Shown piece by piece: positions 31,801 through 43,800 of a DNA stretch of 64,000 nucleotides. Position 1 is the stretch's first letter; each line of letters opens with the position of its first letter. Under the pieces are notes generated by a model, which saw nothing but the letters and a program-made list of their open reading frames with translations, ran no database searches and had not been told where the DNA came from. Location of the stretch: NCBI GenBank assembly GCA_017506865.1, contig JAFCMP010000099.1, forward strand, positions 124,001 through 188,000, given 5' to 3'. The DNA is from Tribonema minus (taxonomy: Eukaryota > Sar > Xanthophyceae > Tribonematales > Tribonemataceae). Both the position numbers and the translations under genes were made by a program.

Positions 31801-34800
31801 GTGTGAGCACACGCTTGACACGAGCATACGAGCTGCATAACGTGCATCTGTCATAGGGTGTCTGCCCCTCAAGCAGAAGTCAATAAAGTACACATTGGCT
31901 AGCAATGTGCAAAGCAGAAGTAGTGAAGACGAGTAGAGGCGTTGAATTACCAGAGCCCATCGCGCAAAATTGCGAACAAGGCAGGAGAAGAAGGCACTTA
32001 TCCTGTTGTAGGTACACACTGACTAGCAAACTGCAAAGTACAGGTAGTGAACTCAAGTAGGTAGAAGCTTGCATGGGCAGAGCCCATCAAACAGCACACC
32101 AGCTCTGCTTGTCTGGGCATTTATGGATGCAGCCTGAGTGGCAGCGTGCGCGCACTGCTCAGCAGCGAGCTGCTAAAAAGGCAGCAAGAGCCGGCAGTTT
32201 TTGTACAAGTACACTGGCCGTTTGAAGTGCTGCTTGACGAGCCAGTAATTGCGTGGCCGTAGAGCGTCAAAAAACGTCATCAGGACCTGCCAGTTTCGAC
32301 TGAGGGCTGTCTGACATTATCCATGCGTAGGGTTTTGATGTTTGACCGCTCGTCAGGCCGCGCCCTCTGCGCTTGTGCCCGCCGCCGTAGTGGCCGGTGC
32401 TTAGGGTTAGGGTTTTGTGTAGGGTTAGGGTTAGTATTAGGGTTAGGGTTAGGGTTAGGGTTGCTTAGGGTCAGGGTTATGTGTTGAGTTAGGGTTTGTG
32501 TGACACTTGCAGTGTCCCTTGAATGCACCCCGTATATGCCACAATGTGTACTTCTATCTTTTCCCAACTGGATCTAAGTGCCACGCCATGTGTTGCTCGT
32601 GGTGCCGCAGTGCGCGTGGCGCGCGTGCGCCGCCCGGAAACGCGTCGCGCGCGCCCGCTTCACGGCGCGCTACTCCCACCTCAACGCCGCGGCGACAATC
32701 GTCACCAAGGTGCGCACAGCGCTGCTTCGTGCTCAAGTAGGGCTAAATTACGGCTTTGTGCTGCCATGCGGATGCTCAGCGCCGCTTCCCGCGCTGGGGT
32801 TAGGGGTGGAGCTTCATGCTGCGGTGCGCATGTCGAGCGCTGCGGGGTTAGGGTTAGAGTTTGGGTCAGTTTGGGTTAGGTGTGGGGTTGGGTTGGGCCG
32901 TTGACGCACACATGGCGCTCACGCGATTCTGCGCGATCCGCAGCTCAACTTCAACTTGCTGTAGTTAGTTGAGCATCGCCGTACTGCAGTTCTTGCGAGC
33001 GTACATCTGCGCTACTTCCACCCCACCCCATGCATAACGTGCTTTCTCTACCTGAATGCGGCAGCCGCGAGTGACCAATGCGTCTGTACGCAGATGTCGT
33101 GCGCTGCGCCAGAGGCTGCTTGGGTAGCAGGGGCAGTCCACCAGTTGTACTCGCGACGCAAGATTCCGCAATGACACAGCTGAGGCGCTGCAGTCCGGTG
33201 TACGTACTTTACTGGCGGAACTGTTTTCAGTTCCGTGCAGGTCACTGCGCTTCACACCTTAAATCATACATACCTCTGAGGTACTTTAAAGTGTTTGTGG
33301 CCAGGCACGTGTCATTCAGGGGGTGCATTGCAAGGACCGGCTACGGTGTGCGCGCTGCGCCGCTGCTGCACAGAAGCCCTTGTGCGACCATGTCTCGACG
33401 CGTCACAGCAGTGCTCAACAGCAGCGCTGCGGCACAAACCGAATGGTGCCTGCAGTCAAATTCAGTGTAGGGTCTTGCGTTGGGCAGATGCCACAGACCT
33501 AACCCTAACCCTAACCCTAAGGGCACACTACATTTCTGGCTCTGCACACAGGCTCCGTTGTCAGCCCACCTTCTCTGGTGCATGTGAACCCCCCTGTCGG
33601 CGCTTTGCGCCCCGAGCCGACCCTGTGTGCAATGGATTCTGACATTCACTGCTGCTTCTGGCCCCACACGCTGAACAGGTGGCGCGTGGCAAGGTGACGC
33701 GCCTACGGCTGCAGGCAGTGCTCAGGGAGAGAGTGAGGGCGCACGCGGCCGCGTTGTTAGGTACTTGTGAATCTGTAACGTTGACATGCATGCATCCTTC
33801 TACTTTGCGACTCTCAAACTCTTCGAGTCGTCCACCCCCCAAAAAAGGAGCCGTGTTCTTGTAGCCTGACTCTTGTAACACATGTCTGTCGTGCTCTGCG
33901 GGCCTGCAGCATGTTTGTTGCCCCCGGTGACTGCGTGACGAGAGGCGCCCTTGCTACACACACTCGAATCAAAAACAAATACTTCAGAAGTACTTCGAAG
34001 TACTTCAAAGTAGAAACAGAAAACAATTTCAAAACATCAATAAAAATGGGATGCTGACCAAATGGAGACCCTTATTCTCCTCCTGCGCGTTAGAGCCGCG
34101 CATATATGTACCTATGTATGTATGGGCCATGCATGATAAATATACTACTGCTGTAAGGAAATAAGTGCACTTTGGCTTTCTTGCAGTTGTAGGTCGGCCG
34201 TGCCTAACATTTTGCCACTGCCGACAGCACCACACACACTCAGATCCATTACCTGCGAGCAGCGCCCGTACAACGTCCCCGAGACGCACTGAGTCGCATT
34301 GAGCGCACCTAGACGACGACAGCGCCGACGTTATGCGTCACACCCCGCGCAGCCGCACGCTCGCGCAAACTGCTCGCCGCCTGAGCGCTGCTGCCCTGAC
34401 ACTGCACCTCACGCAACCGACGCGACGACAGGGCGCATCGGCAGGGGCACGCTCGGCAGGCGGGACGCATTGACCGCACCCCCCGACCACAGCGCCAACA
34501 CATGCGCGTCCTCGTATGGACAACCGTTGCGACCGCGCAGCAGCACGCTCGCGCAAGCTTCTCGCCGCCTGAGCGCTGCTGCCCTGACACGCACCTCGCG
34601 TAACTGTCATTCGCAGGGCGCGTCGGCAGGGGCATGCTCGGCAGGCACCAGGCGCGTGACCTGCGGCGCGCGCGCGCGCGCCGCCGCGTCGCGCGCGGGC
34701 TCCAGCGCCTGCACCGCGGCAACAAGGGGCGCGCCAGGGCAGCAGTGCTCAGGCAATCGCGTTGCAGGGCCGCTGCCGCGGTGTCCATCCAGGCGGCTTT

Positions 34801-37800
34801 CAGGTGAGGGGTGGTGATTCGAGTCGTGTTCGTAACCCTAAGCCTAACCCTCAGCTAAGGGTGTGTGGAGTGCCGGCGCGCCTTCAGTCGTTGGGCTCAT
34901 GTACCGAGTAGCTGCCCTAGCTGAATTCAGGCTGTCATTTGCGCACTTGACATGTGCTCGCACGCAGTGTCGGTCGATAACACCAACCCTTACCCTAATC
35001 CTGATCCTGAGCATGATCAGCCTGCTGAAAAATGCGCAATCCTGCCGCAGTTCCGTGGCCGCGGGTTCAGGGCTAGGGTTAGGGTTAGGGCTAGGTTCAG
35101 GGTGCAGGCGGCAGTTGGCGCTCACACGGGCGACGCACGGTTTCACTGGCCCGCGCAGTGACCCATGACACACCCATCTCACGCGTGTTCGACTCTGTCG
35201 CATGGCGATAAGGCGAATGACCAGAGGCCTTCAGAGCGCAATGCCCTCCACCTATCCTCAACGTCTCAATGGGCAAGAGACCCGGGGCCGCGTGGTGTGC
35301 ACGATCGCCCCTCAAGTTCAAGTGCAAGCGGCACTTGTGCAGGTGACTCACCAGTATCACTGATCCCCACGATACTCGATGAGGCACCTGTTCCACGCCC
35401 GTTGCACACACTGACACGCGATCACTGGCGCGGTTGCTCGAATTCTCATGACATTAGATATCTGTCTCGCACCCAATTCATACCGACGCCTAATCATTGG
35501 CACAGTTGCTCAAACTCATCCGCTGCGCCGCGCGTGCGCAACAGGGGCTGGAGGGGGCGGCGGCGCCTGCGGCAGCGCCGCCGCGAGGCGCAGCGCAAGC
35601 GCGCAGCAGTGCTCTGTCAGGCTGGTGCTAGGTGAGCACGAGAAGACTACATCAGAGCGCAGCATGCACCCGTTGCTGGCGCCATGTCAGTGGCCGAGGA
35701 GAATATACATGGTGAACTACAGGCAGCAGTGCTCTGTCAAACTGGCGCCAGGGCGGACGCAACCGCAGCCCTTCACTGCAAATGGAGGTTGCACGACACC
35801 GTCTGCCTTGCAGCTCTGCATTGGTGGAAGCAGGTTCGAGGAGGACATCTCCGGCGAGCCATAGTCAACACAGAGCATGCGCGTACGGCACGAGCCGTTT
35901 TTTTTAATTTTTTAATGTTTTGCCGGCATTCCGCATCCGCTGCTCACATCTTGCCCGCACTCCGCCCCTTTCCTGAACCCTTGCGCATCTGGTCTGCGGT
36001 CAGGATGCTGCTGGCGCGGCGGCGGTGCCGGCGCCTCCGAGAGGAGCACACGCACGAGCTGCTGCGCAAGGCCGCAGCAGCGCTCACCATACAGCGGGTA
36101 CGTTCCTGCTTCAAGAACCAACCCAACCCAACAAGTTTCATCTGTAGGTAGTTTTGTGAGCGTTTGTGCAAGCTCATGGTATCCCAGCGGGGAAAGCGTG
36201 CACAAGCTCAATAGCAGCATACGCGCTGTACAAACACAATATGGTGCAGAATGGCCCGAGGGTTTCCGCCCCTGTCCCTCAAGCGGAACTCAATAAAATG
36301 TGAACAAGCATTCGGAAACAGAAACTTCACCAAGTGCGTGAAACCTTCCATGAATTAGAAGTACACGTGTAGGGACTCTACTCCAACAACTTCCTTGGGA
36401 GCGGCCAGCTGCTTGCGCACGCAACTGTGCTGCTTTGTTGAAGTTGCTTCGTCAAGTTGCCATATGGTGCACCTGGCGAACCCTGTTGAAAGTTGGCGGG
36501 CGTTACGCCCGCCGCGTACAACCTGCCACGTCTGGCACTTGCGACCGCTCATGCTTCAAAGCTTCTCAGAGCACAGCAAGGTGACAGCCTCATTTCTCAT
36601 TGGATATCGCTTGGGTGGTACGGCAGTCATCAAGCAAAGTACGCAACTGCCGGTGGTACATGAGCTGAAGCACCAGGCTCTGCCGCAGTAGCCACTGCGT
36701 GCGCACTGCAGAAGACAAGCGCTGTGGCATGCCGACCAACTTCAATGGCCAACTTCAGCTTCAACACAGCCCGCCACAGTCCTGCCGCCATTACGCGCGC
36801 TTTGCTTCCAACTCTGGAACAGTTGTCGCTATGCGAGATCCGAGGTCACAGGCCACCAGAGAGGGGATGACAGGCTTGCCGGTGCCCCCTGGGTGCTCCC
36901 TCGCCGTGAAATGTGACGACACCTCATGTATGCTTTTGCACAGTGCTCTGATATTTATGGGTGGGGGGGTGTATGTGTACTCCTGCAGGTCTACCGCGGG
37001 GGCACGCGAGTCAATTCGACAACACCCCGTGATTGCTTTCGAGAAGTGCATTGTTCATGGTGCTGGATATGAATGTACACTCCAGCAGGTGCACCGCGGG
37101 CACGCGAGCCGATTTGACAGCACCTCGTGTATGCTTTCTAGAAGTGCGCTATTGATGATTGTGGGGGTATGCATGTACACTCGTGCAGGTGTACCGCGGT
37201 CACGCGAGCCGATGCGACAGCGCCTCGCGTACGCTTTCCAGAAGTGCGCTGTTAATGATTGTGAGGGTATGCATGTACACTCCTGCAGGTGTACCGCGGG
37301 CACGCGAGCCGTCTCGTTACGGGCGTCAAGCTGCGCGTCAAGCGCGCCAACCAGCGCAAGCGCCACGCCGCTGCCCGCGCCATTCAGGTGGGCATTGCGC
37401 GCGTACGGCGGGGGTACTGATTTTGGCGTAGTGTATGGGCAGGTATCATGTGAGCGAGACACGCAATATCACGAGCATCGATGAAATGGGCGTGGTCCAG
37501 AATGGCTCGCCCATGTCTGTGAGGACAGAAGGCTCAAACCCTAACCCGAGGTTGAGCACAGGAGGCACGCCGCGGCTCACGCCATTCATGTGGACGTTGT
37601 GCGCCTGCAAAAAACACGCCGACAACAGCGTCAGGTAGGGGCAGGTATTGCGGCAGACACGTGTGACATCACGGGTCATTTGACCTCACAGTTGATATCA
37701 CCGGTTGATGCAGAAAGCCGTCTGCGCTACGGCCAGCACTTTAATCACTATCGGCGCGCGCACCGCCAGCTGCTGTCAACACGCGGTATGGTCGAGCTGC

Positions 37801-40800
37801 TGCTATTGTCTCTGACCCTCAAACAATTGTGCTCAGAGGATGCAAGTCGACCAAGTCAGCCGGTGCTCTTTCAGATGCTACACGGTCAAACCATTCAGCG
37901 GACATCGCATCAACGTCGTCACGTACTTGTTGTTGTATGTGTGTGTCGACGCTCAACATGGTGGTGTAATTCAGTCGATCAGGTGGCCGCATGGCAGCCA
38001 CTCTGTCATCACATTCAAACCGAACTGCAATTAGCGCCCTAGTTGAGAGACTGTCGCCAGCGGTGAGACAAGGGTTGAAGTTAGCTGGTGCGTGCTAGGA
38101 GGGGTTGGAGCACTGCCCTGCATTCTCCTTGCTCCGCTGCAGAGTTGAGCGTAGTGTGCTGCGTGCAGGCGGGCGTCCGTGACATGGCCAGCGGACGTTG
38201 TGTCAATGACGTCTATTTGTCGATACTGCTGTGCGTTGACGCTCGAAATGGCGGTGTACTGCTCGCAGGCGGGCATACGCGGCATGGCAGGGCGTAAGGC
38301 GGCGAAACAGGCGCTCGTGGCAAGGTAAGACCCGTCACCTGCGCGACTTACACTTTGTGGGGCACCGTGTTCAGACGCAAATGTGCAGGAGTAATAGAGT
38401 GACAACTGTTGCAGTACTACTAGTATCTTGCATGTTTTGTAGGGTTACCGCCGCTCAAGCACAAGTAATTAAAGTTCAGTTGTGGAGCACTTAGGACAGG
38501 CATCGAGATCAGGGCTAGGGGCGGGGTATCCCATTCTTTTGACGTGTCTTTCGGTAGAGAGCTACTTCTAAATATAGCACTGCTTGCCAGCACTGAGTTC
38601 TCAAGTGCGCGTGCACACCTGACCACAACCCTACTTTGACCATAACTCTGACACCACTAGCTGTAGCCCCCTCCCCCCCCCCCCCCCCCCCCTGCCTGCA
38701 CAACGATGCTCTGTAGCACTAAACAGAGACGGGCAAGCACGGCACTGCAGGCCACCACGCTCAGTATTGCGCGCAGTTCACACTTGTCAGTACCTGGTGC
38801 ACTCCCGGTTGAGGCGCAAAAACCCTGCAAAAAGTGCAAGACATGCAGCTCTGATGCCCGTGCAACGCGTGTGCTCACAGCGCACGTGCATGCTGGCTGC
38901 TGAGAGCAATGATTGCGTATGCGCTCAGCCAGGCCACTCCCATTTGCAAGCACAGTCCCCTCGCTTCAGACGCTGTACCGTAGCGGGGAGCGTTATTGCC
39001 TCACTCAGCATGCAGCATCAGCGCAGATCACCCGAGAGATACCACGCCAGCCCAGAGTTTTCCCGGGGCAGCAGCTGTAACGTAAGGGCCTTGCGCACTT
39101 CACCGCAGCCACTCACGGCGCCGGCGCATGCCGCTGCAAGCAAGCATTATCTACGCAGTACAGATTTTCAGGTACCGACACCCCGTTGTTATAGTTTGGT
39201 GAGGAGGGTTGCTGCATGGCTTGGCGTGCAGCATCGAAGCTGCACAGAGGTCCCGCCGACCACACTACAGGTATCCTATGTTTCCAAGCACTTTGATTTT
39301 TGCCCTCCTATCACTTGAGTCTTCATATGCCCTGCCTCTGCGGCTCAACTGTGCAGGCACCGCCAGCGCGTCATGGATGCGCGCGCGTGGAAGGAGCAGT
39401 GGAGCGATGACGCGCAGGTACGTATGTATTACGCAATCCTTCTACGTATACCTAACCTGCTGCCTTAGTAGTCGACGCGGATAAGGACACGGTGATGCGA
39501 TGACGCAGGTATGTACATAATACGTATACCTACATACCCCCCCCTCCCCCCACGCCCTAGTACTCGACGCGGATGAGGGCGCAGGGAAAGCACCGAGGTT
39601 TATTAAGGGAGCCCGTGGGGCATTGTGTGAAATTTGTCGTGAATGCGCATGCACGTGGCAGCAACAGCAACGGTACCCCCTCAGGGTGCTGCCTGTGGCG
39701 CGGCCCTCTCCTAACCCTAGTTCTGACTCTAACTCAACTCATACCCTTCACCCTAACCGTGGCCCTAGCTCTTCTTGTGTTATGTGTGCCTGACCGGGAA
39801 AGCGCCTTGACAACTCCCGCTGCGCGTGCGATCGCTTGGTGCAGTAAAAAAAAACAAAAAAAGTAAAATGATAAAATAAAAAAAAACGCAGCGCGTGCCA
39901 TCGCTTCAGTTGCGACAAAGGCATCATAAACCGCACTGCAGAGTTGTGCTGCCCGTTCCTTCAACAGTGCGCGTGCGCGCTTTGTCACGGTGATATTTTC
40001 CTGCACCGAAAAGCTTCGGGTGCCCGCTGGCTGGCTGGCCCCCCTGCTCACTGCCAAGTTGTACAACGCGACTTGCCTGCCGTACAAACACCGCTCTAGC
40101 GCCAACGCCAGTCCATACATTCACATGGGAAGGCGATGGTGCAGCAAACACTGATTGTATTTGCACATCCTCTGCTGCTGTCCGTGTTCAGGCATGGTTC
40201 TACCACAACGATGCCACTGGGGAGTCCTTGTGGGGTGAGTGGTAATGCGCTGCTCTGCCTCCCGTTGCAAGCCGTGCGTCTGGCGCTAGCATGTGTGGTA
40301 GCACTGCATAGCACGGAGTGAAGGCAGACAAAGTGGCACCACGGCGCGCGTCAATAAGCAGCATTCCTCCAGCGCCACTGCGCGCAGGGTATGTATGCTT
40401 GCGCGATAGCTTTACCTCAAAGCATCACGAACGACATGGCTGTACTTCAGTGTACAGAATGATATCAAAGCGCGTGAAGTCTCGTTACCTACACATGTGT
40501 GCATCACATGCAGGACTACCAACCTTGATGTGATTATGCCTTGCAGCTTCAGAATGACATGGCCATACTCTGGTGTGGAGAAACTGGCATTGAAGCGCTT
40601 GAAAGTTTCATTCCATATACTTCTACGCATGTGTATTGCCTACAGTAATCCTCAGCCTACGTGGCACTTTTCCTGCACTGCTGTTGCCACAGCACCGCCA
40701 CGCACCGGCTACACCAAGAAGGATGGCCGCCTGGTGATTGTGACGGGCCAAGTCATCGATGACCCCTTTGGCGCTGGTGAGACGGAAGCGCTGCTGCAAA

Positions 40801-43800
40801 GTATTATATTGAGTACTTCCTGTATACATACCCTGAGTCTGCTTGATTTGCAGCATCATTGGCCAAGCTTGATTTCGAAAAATCGCCGGACAGCAAGCAG
40901 ACAATGCTGCTGCAATTGCGGCAACAACTTGAAGTTGAGTACATGTGCTACCATCAGCCTGTGCATTTCATGTCTTGCATCAGCGCAATCCACGCCAAGA
41001 CCATTTGTCTCCCCCTCCTCTGTGCCCGCTTGCCGGTCGCTGGTTATGATGCTAGATTCTGCTGCAGCTGCCGACCGTCATGACGAGCTGCTTCAAGCAT
41101 GCACTGATTGCACATTGTGATCATCATGCCTCAACAGCTGCACCTTAAAACCATAAACGCATGATATGTAGAGGCACATGGAACACTTGCCAATGCAGTA
41201 CTGTGTGCTGACTTCAAATCACCACGGTGTACAAGGCAAATGTTGCAGCTTGCTCGGTCAGGACGGTGCCACCTGCAGTGATGCAGCAGAGTGAAATTAT
41301 GTAAGTCGCGCATCTTGGCAGCAGGTTCACAACTGCAGTTTTGTTCACATCCATGGCGCTCCTGTGATGCCATGCTCTTGTGTCACGACTGCCGCAGATG
41401 GTGACCAGGAGCAGATACAGTGCGCAGAGTGCAGCAAGCGTCGGGCCAGCAGGTGCCTGCCATCTCATTTGTCCTGGCATAGCTGCAGTGCAGTGGGACA
41501 ATGCTTTTGTAGGAAACGTCCTGCGCCGCTGACCTTCATGTTTGCATTTTTCAGGGTCAGGACGTGACTTGCTAGCGGGTTACTGCAATCTCATTCATCC
41601 CTGACACGCAGCTGAACTGCCGTAGCACAATTCACGCCGCTTGCGGCGAGTTGAATGGCTGAAGTGCGTGGTGGCGCTCCTGAGTGTTGAGACTCGACTT
41701 GCATTTATTGGCTTTCGGTATGCTGGGCTGACGGGAGTCGAGGTGATGCAAACAACCTGGGCAGCAAGCACTGATGATTGGCTGCAAAAATAAGCGCACC
41801 GCCTGCACAGCACATCAGTGTTGCCAGCTGTGGCACCGCTCAATGCTCAATTTTCTAGCGTCTATGATAGCCAAAATAACAACAACCCTACGCACACATA
41901 GCATATAGCCGGACAACCTCAGGATGTGGGAGAAACATTCCATGCGCGTTGTGCCTCCGCCGCATGGGTAACCTACAAGTACCGCTGCTCAAGACTTGTT
42001 GGTGCTGACTAGTGCGTCTACACATTTGATGATGCGGTGTTAACAGTGTTTGATGCCCGTGAAGCCGCACACTGCTGCACACTGCGCGCACGGCCTCGCG
42101 GCCTCATATGATGCATCAGTGCTCAGCAACAGCTTGCATGTTCCCCCGCGCGCCGTGCAGGAACTGCGACCAGTGCCAGGAGCCGTTCTGCACCGCCTGC
42201 TTCAGGTGGGCACCTAACCCTAACGCTAACCCTACCTCTAATCTAACCCTGAACCCTAAGGCACCTAACCCTAATGCTAACCCTAACTTTAATCTAACGC
42301 CAAACCCTAAGCCAGGAGCCGTTCTGCACCGCCTGCTGACCCTAACCCCAACCTCAACTCCAATCCTAACCCTGACCCTAACCCTAACCCTAATCTTAAG
42401 CGACTATCCACAGGTGTGACGGGCTATCCATACGCGGCAGCAAGATTTCTCTTGTGTGATGCGGGCTCAATTCAATCTGTTGGCATGCATGTGTATTTCT
42501 GGTTCAGCCGACCGGCGCCTCATTGCACTGCAACCGACATGGCGCATACACAACTGCGGCGCTTATGGCACTCTGCTCCCAAGCACAGCAGCCAGCAGTC
42601 CAGACAGCTGCTGATCACTGCCACAGTACTGCCATACAGCGATGCTGTCACATGCAGTTAAGGCCTGCAAGTGCACTACGTGCACAGCCAGAAGCAGCCA
42701 TGTTGGAGCCATGGGCAGGGTAAAGTTCGGGGTTCGGATCAGCGAAACTGAATGTGCTGTGGCATGCGTCGTTGTGGTTTCGTGGACCAGGGGGATCAGC
42801 TGCTCACTGGAGACAATTCTTTGTAAAATTGAGGAGACGTGGCAGGGTTGGCAAGACTTAGGGCTAGGGTCAGGGTCAGGATTAGGGTTAGGCAGGGACT
42901 GACAGTAATCCATGCTGAGTGTTGGTCTGTGATAACTCCTCTCATTCGGCGGCCACTGCCCTCATAGCGCCTGTCACTAAGCTGCCACTGGTGTCAACAT
43001 AGAGCTTGGTGATTATGAGCAGCCTCAGCGCGTGGTTGTGGGCTTTGAGGAAGTGGTCTCAGTGCTCTGCATTACCGCAATTCCTGTCCATGCAGTCCCC
43101 GCTGCTGCCGCTGTCAATGCTCGAAATCATACATGTAGCTTACTCCACTTGCTTGCCCCCCCCGCCTAATGAGCTGGCCTTGACTGTGACCGCATTCCTG
43201 ACCCCCCTATGCTGTGCAGCCGCAATTTGCACTTCATTCCACTTACTCCCTACACACCGTGTGCCCATTCTGCAGGACTACTCATGAGCACGGCAAGCGC
43301 GCCAAGCACACGTGGAAGCAGCTCGGGTCCGTGGAGTGCGCAGAGTGCGAGGTGAGATTTGTCTTCATCGCCTGCAAAACTTACTGTGCTGCCGCCCCTT
43401 GCTAAATCGTAACCATAGCCCGCAATGAAGGGGTTGCGCTGCAAGTGGCCGAGCGCGAGATTTGTCTTGGTCGCCTGCGAGGCGCTGCTGCTTGCTAATC
43501 TGCCATCTCTTGTCCAGTGCCAACTTGTGACCTTCGCCCATGTTGGGAGGGAACTGCGCCTCGCTGCGGATAGAGGGATACTGCTTGCGAGGCGAGATTC
43601 GCCTTGATCGCCTGCAAGGCGCTGCCGCTGCTGTCGCGCCATCTCTTCCTAAGCCGTGACCGCAGCCCATGTCGGAAGCGAACTGCCCTCCGCTGCGCAC
43701 AGGTAGCATGGATGGTGTTTGTGCCATTCCTTCCGTGGAGCGCAGCTGGGAGAGTGCACAAAGTCTGAAATCGGCTCTAGTCTAGGGTTGGAACCTTGAC

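Larger units (their letters stand above)
30224..38324 (+). other. Basic helical IQ-motif array of the third gene
   Basis: Successive exons encode Arg/Lys/Ala-rich helix. Clear IQ cores are AVSIQAAFRGWRGRRRLRQR (across the 34803/35545 junction), LTIQRVYRGHASR (across 36097/37289) and RAIQAGIRGMAGRKAAKQ (across 37387/38269). Weaker ones lie in exons 30224-30354 and 32611-33760. Each good IQ core spans an exon junction, so the match itself supports the splice joins. Calmodulin or EF-hand light-chain binding is the family role. Confidence 0.8.

Noticed and set aside
36960..37300. CRISPR-like regular array
   Set aside because: The whole unit, not a short repeat with unique spacers, is conserved; it is an exon-edge tandem repeat in a eukaryotic intron. 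The same applies to 62860-63410 and 59875-60300.
38972..39080. Candidate exon after CTTCAG in the IQ/WW gene
   Set aside because: Exon 38269-38324 joins 39357-39417 directly in phase and gives a coherent helix into WW 1, so the extra exon is unnecessary.
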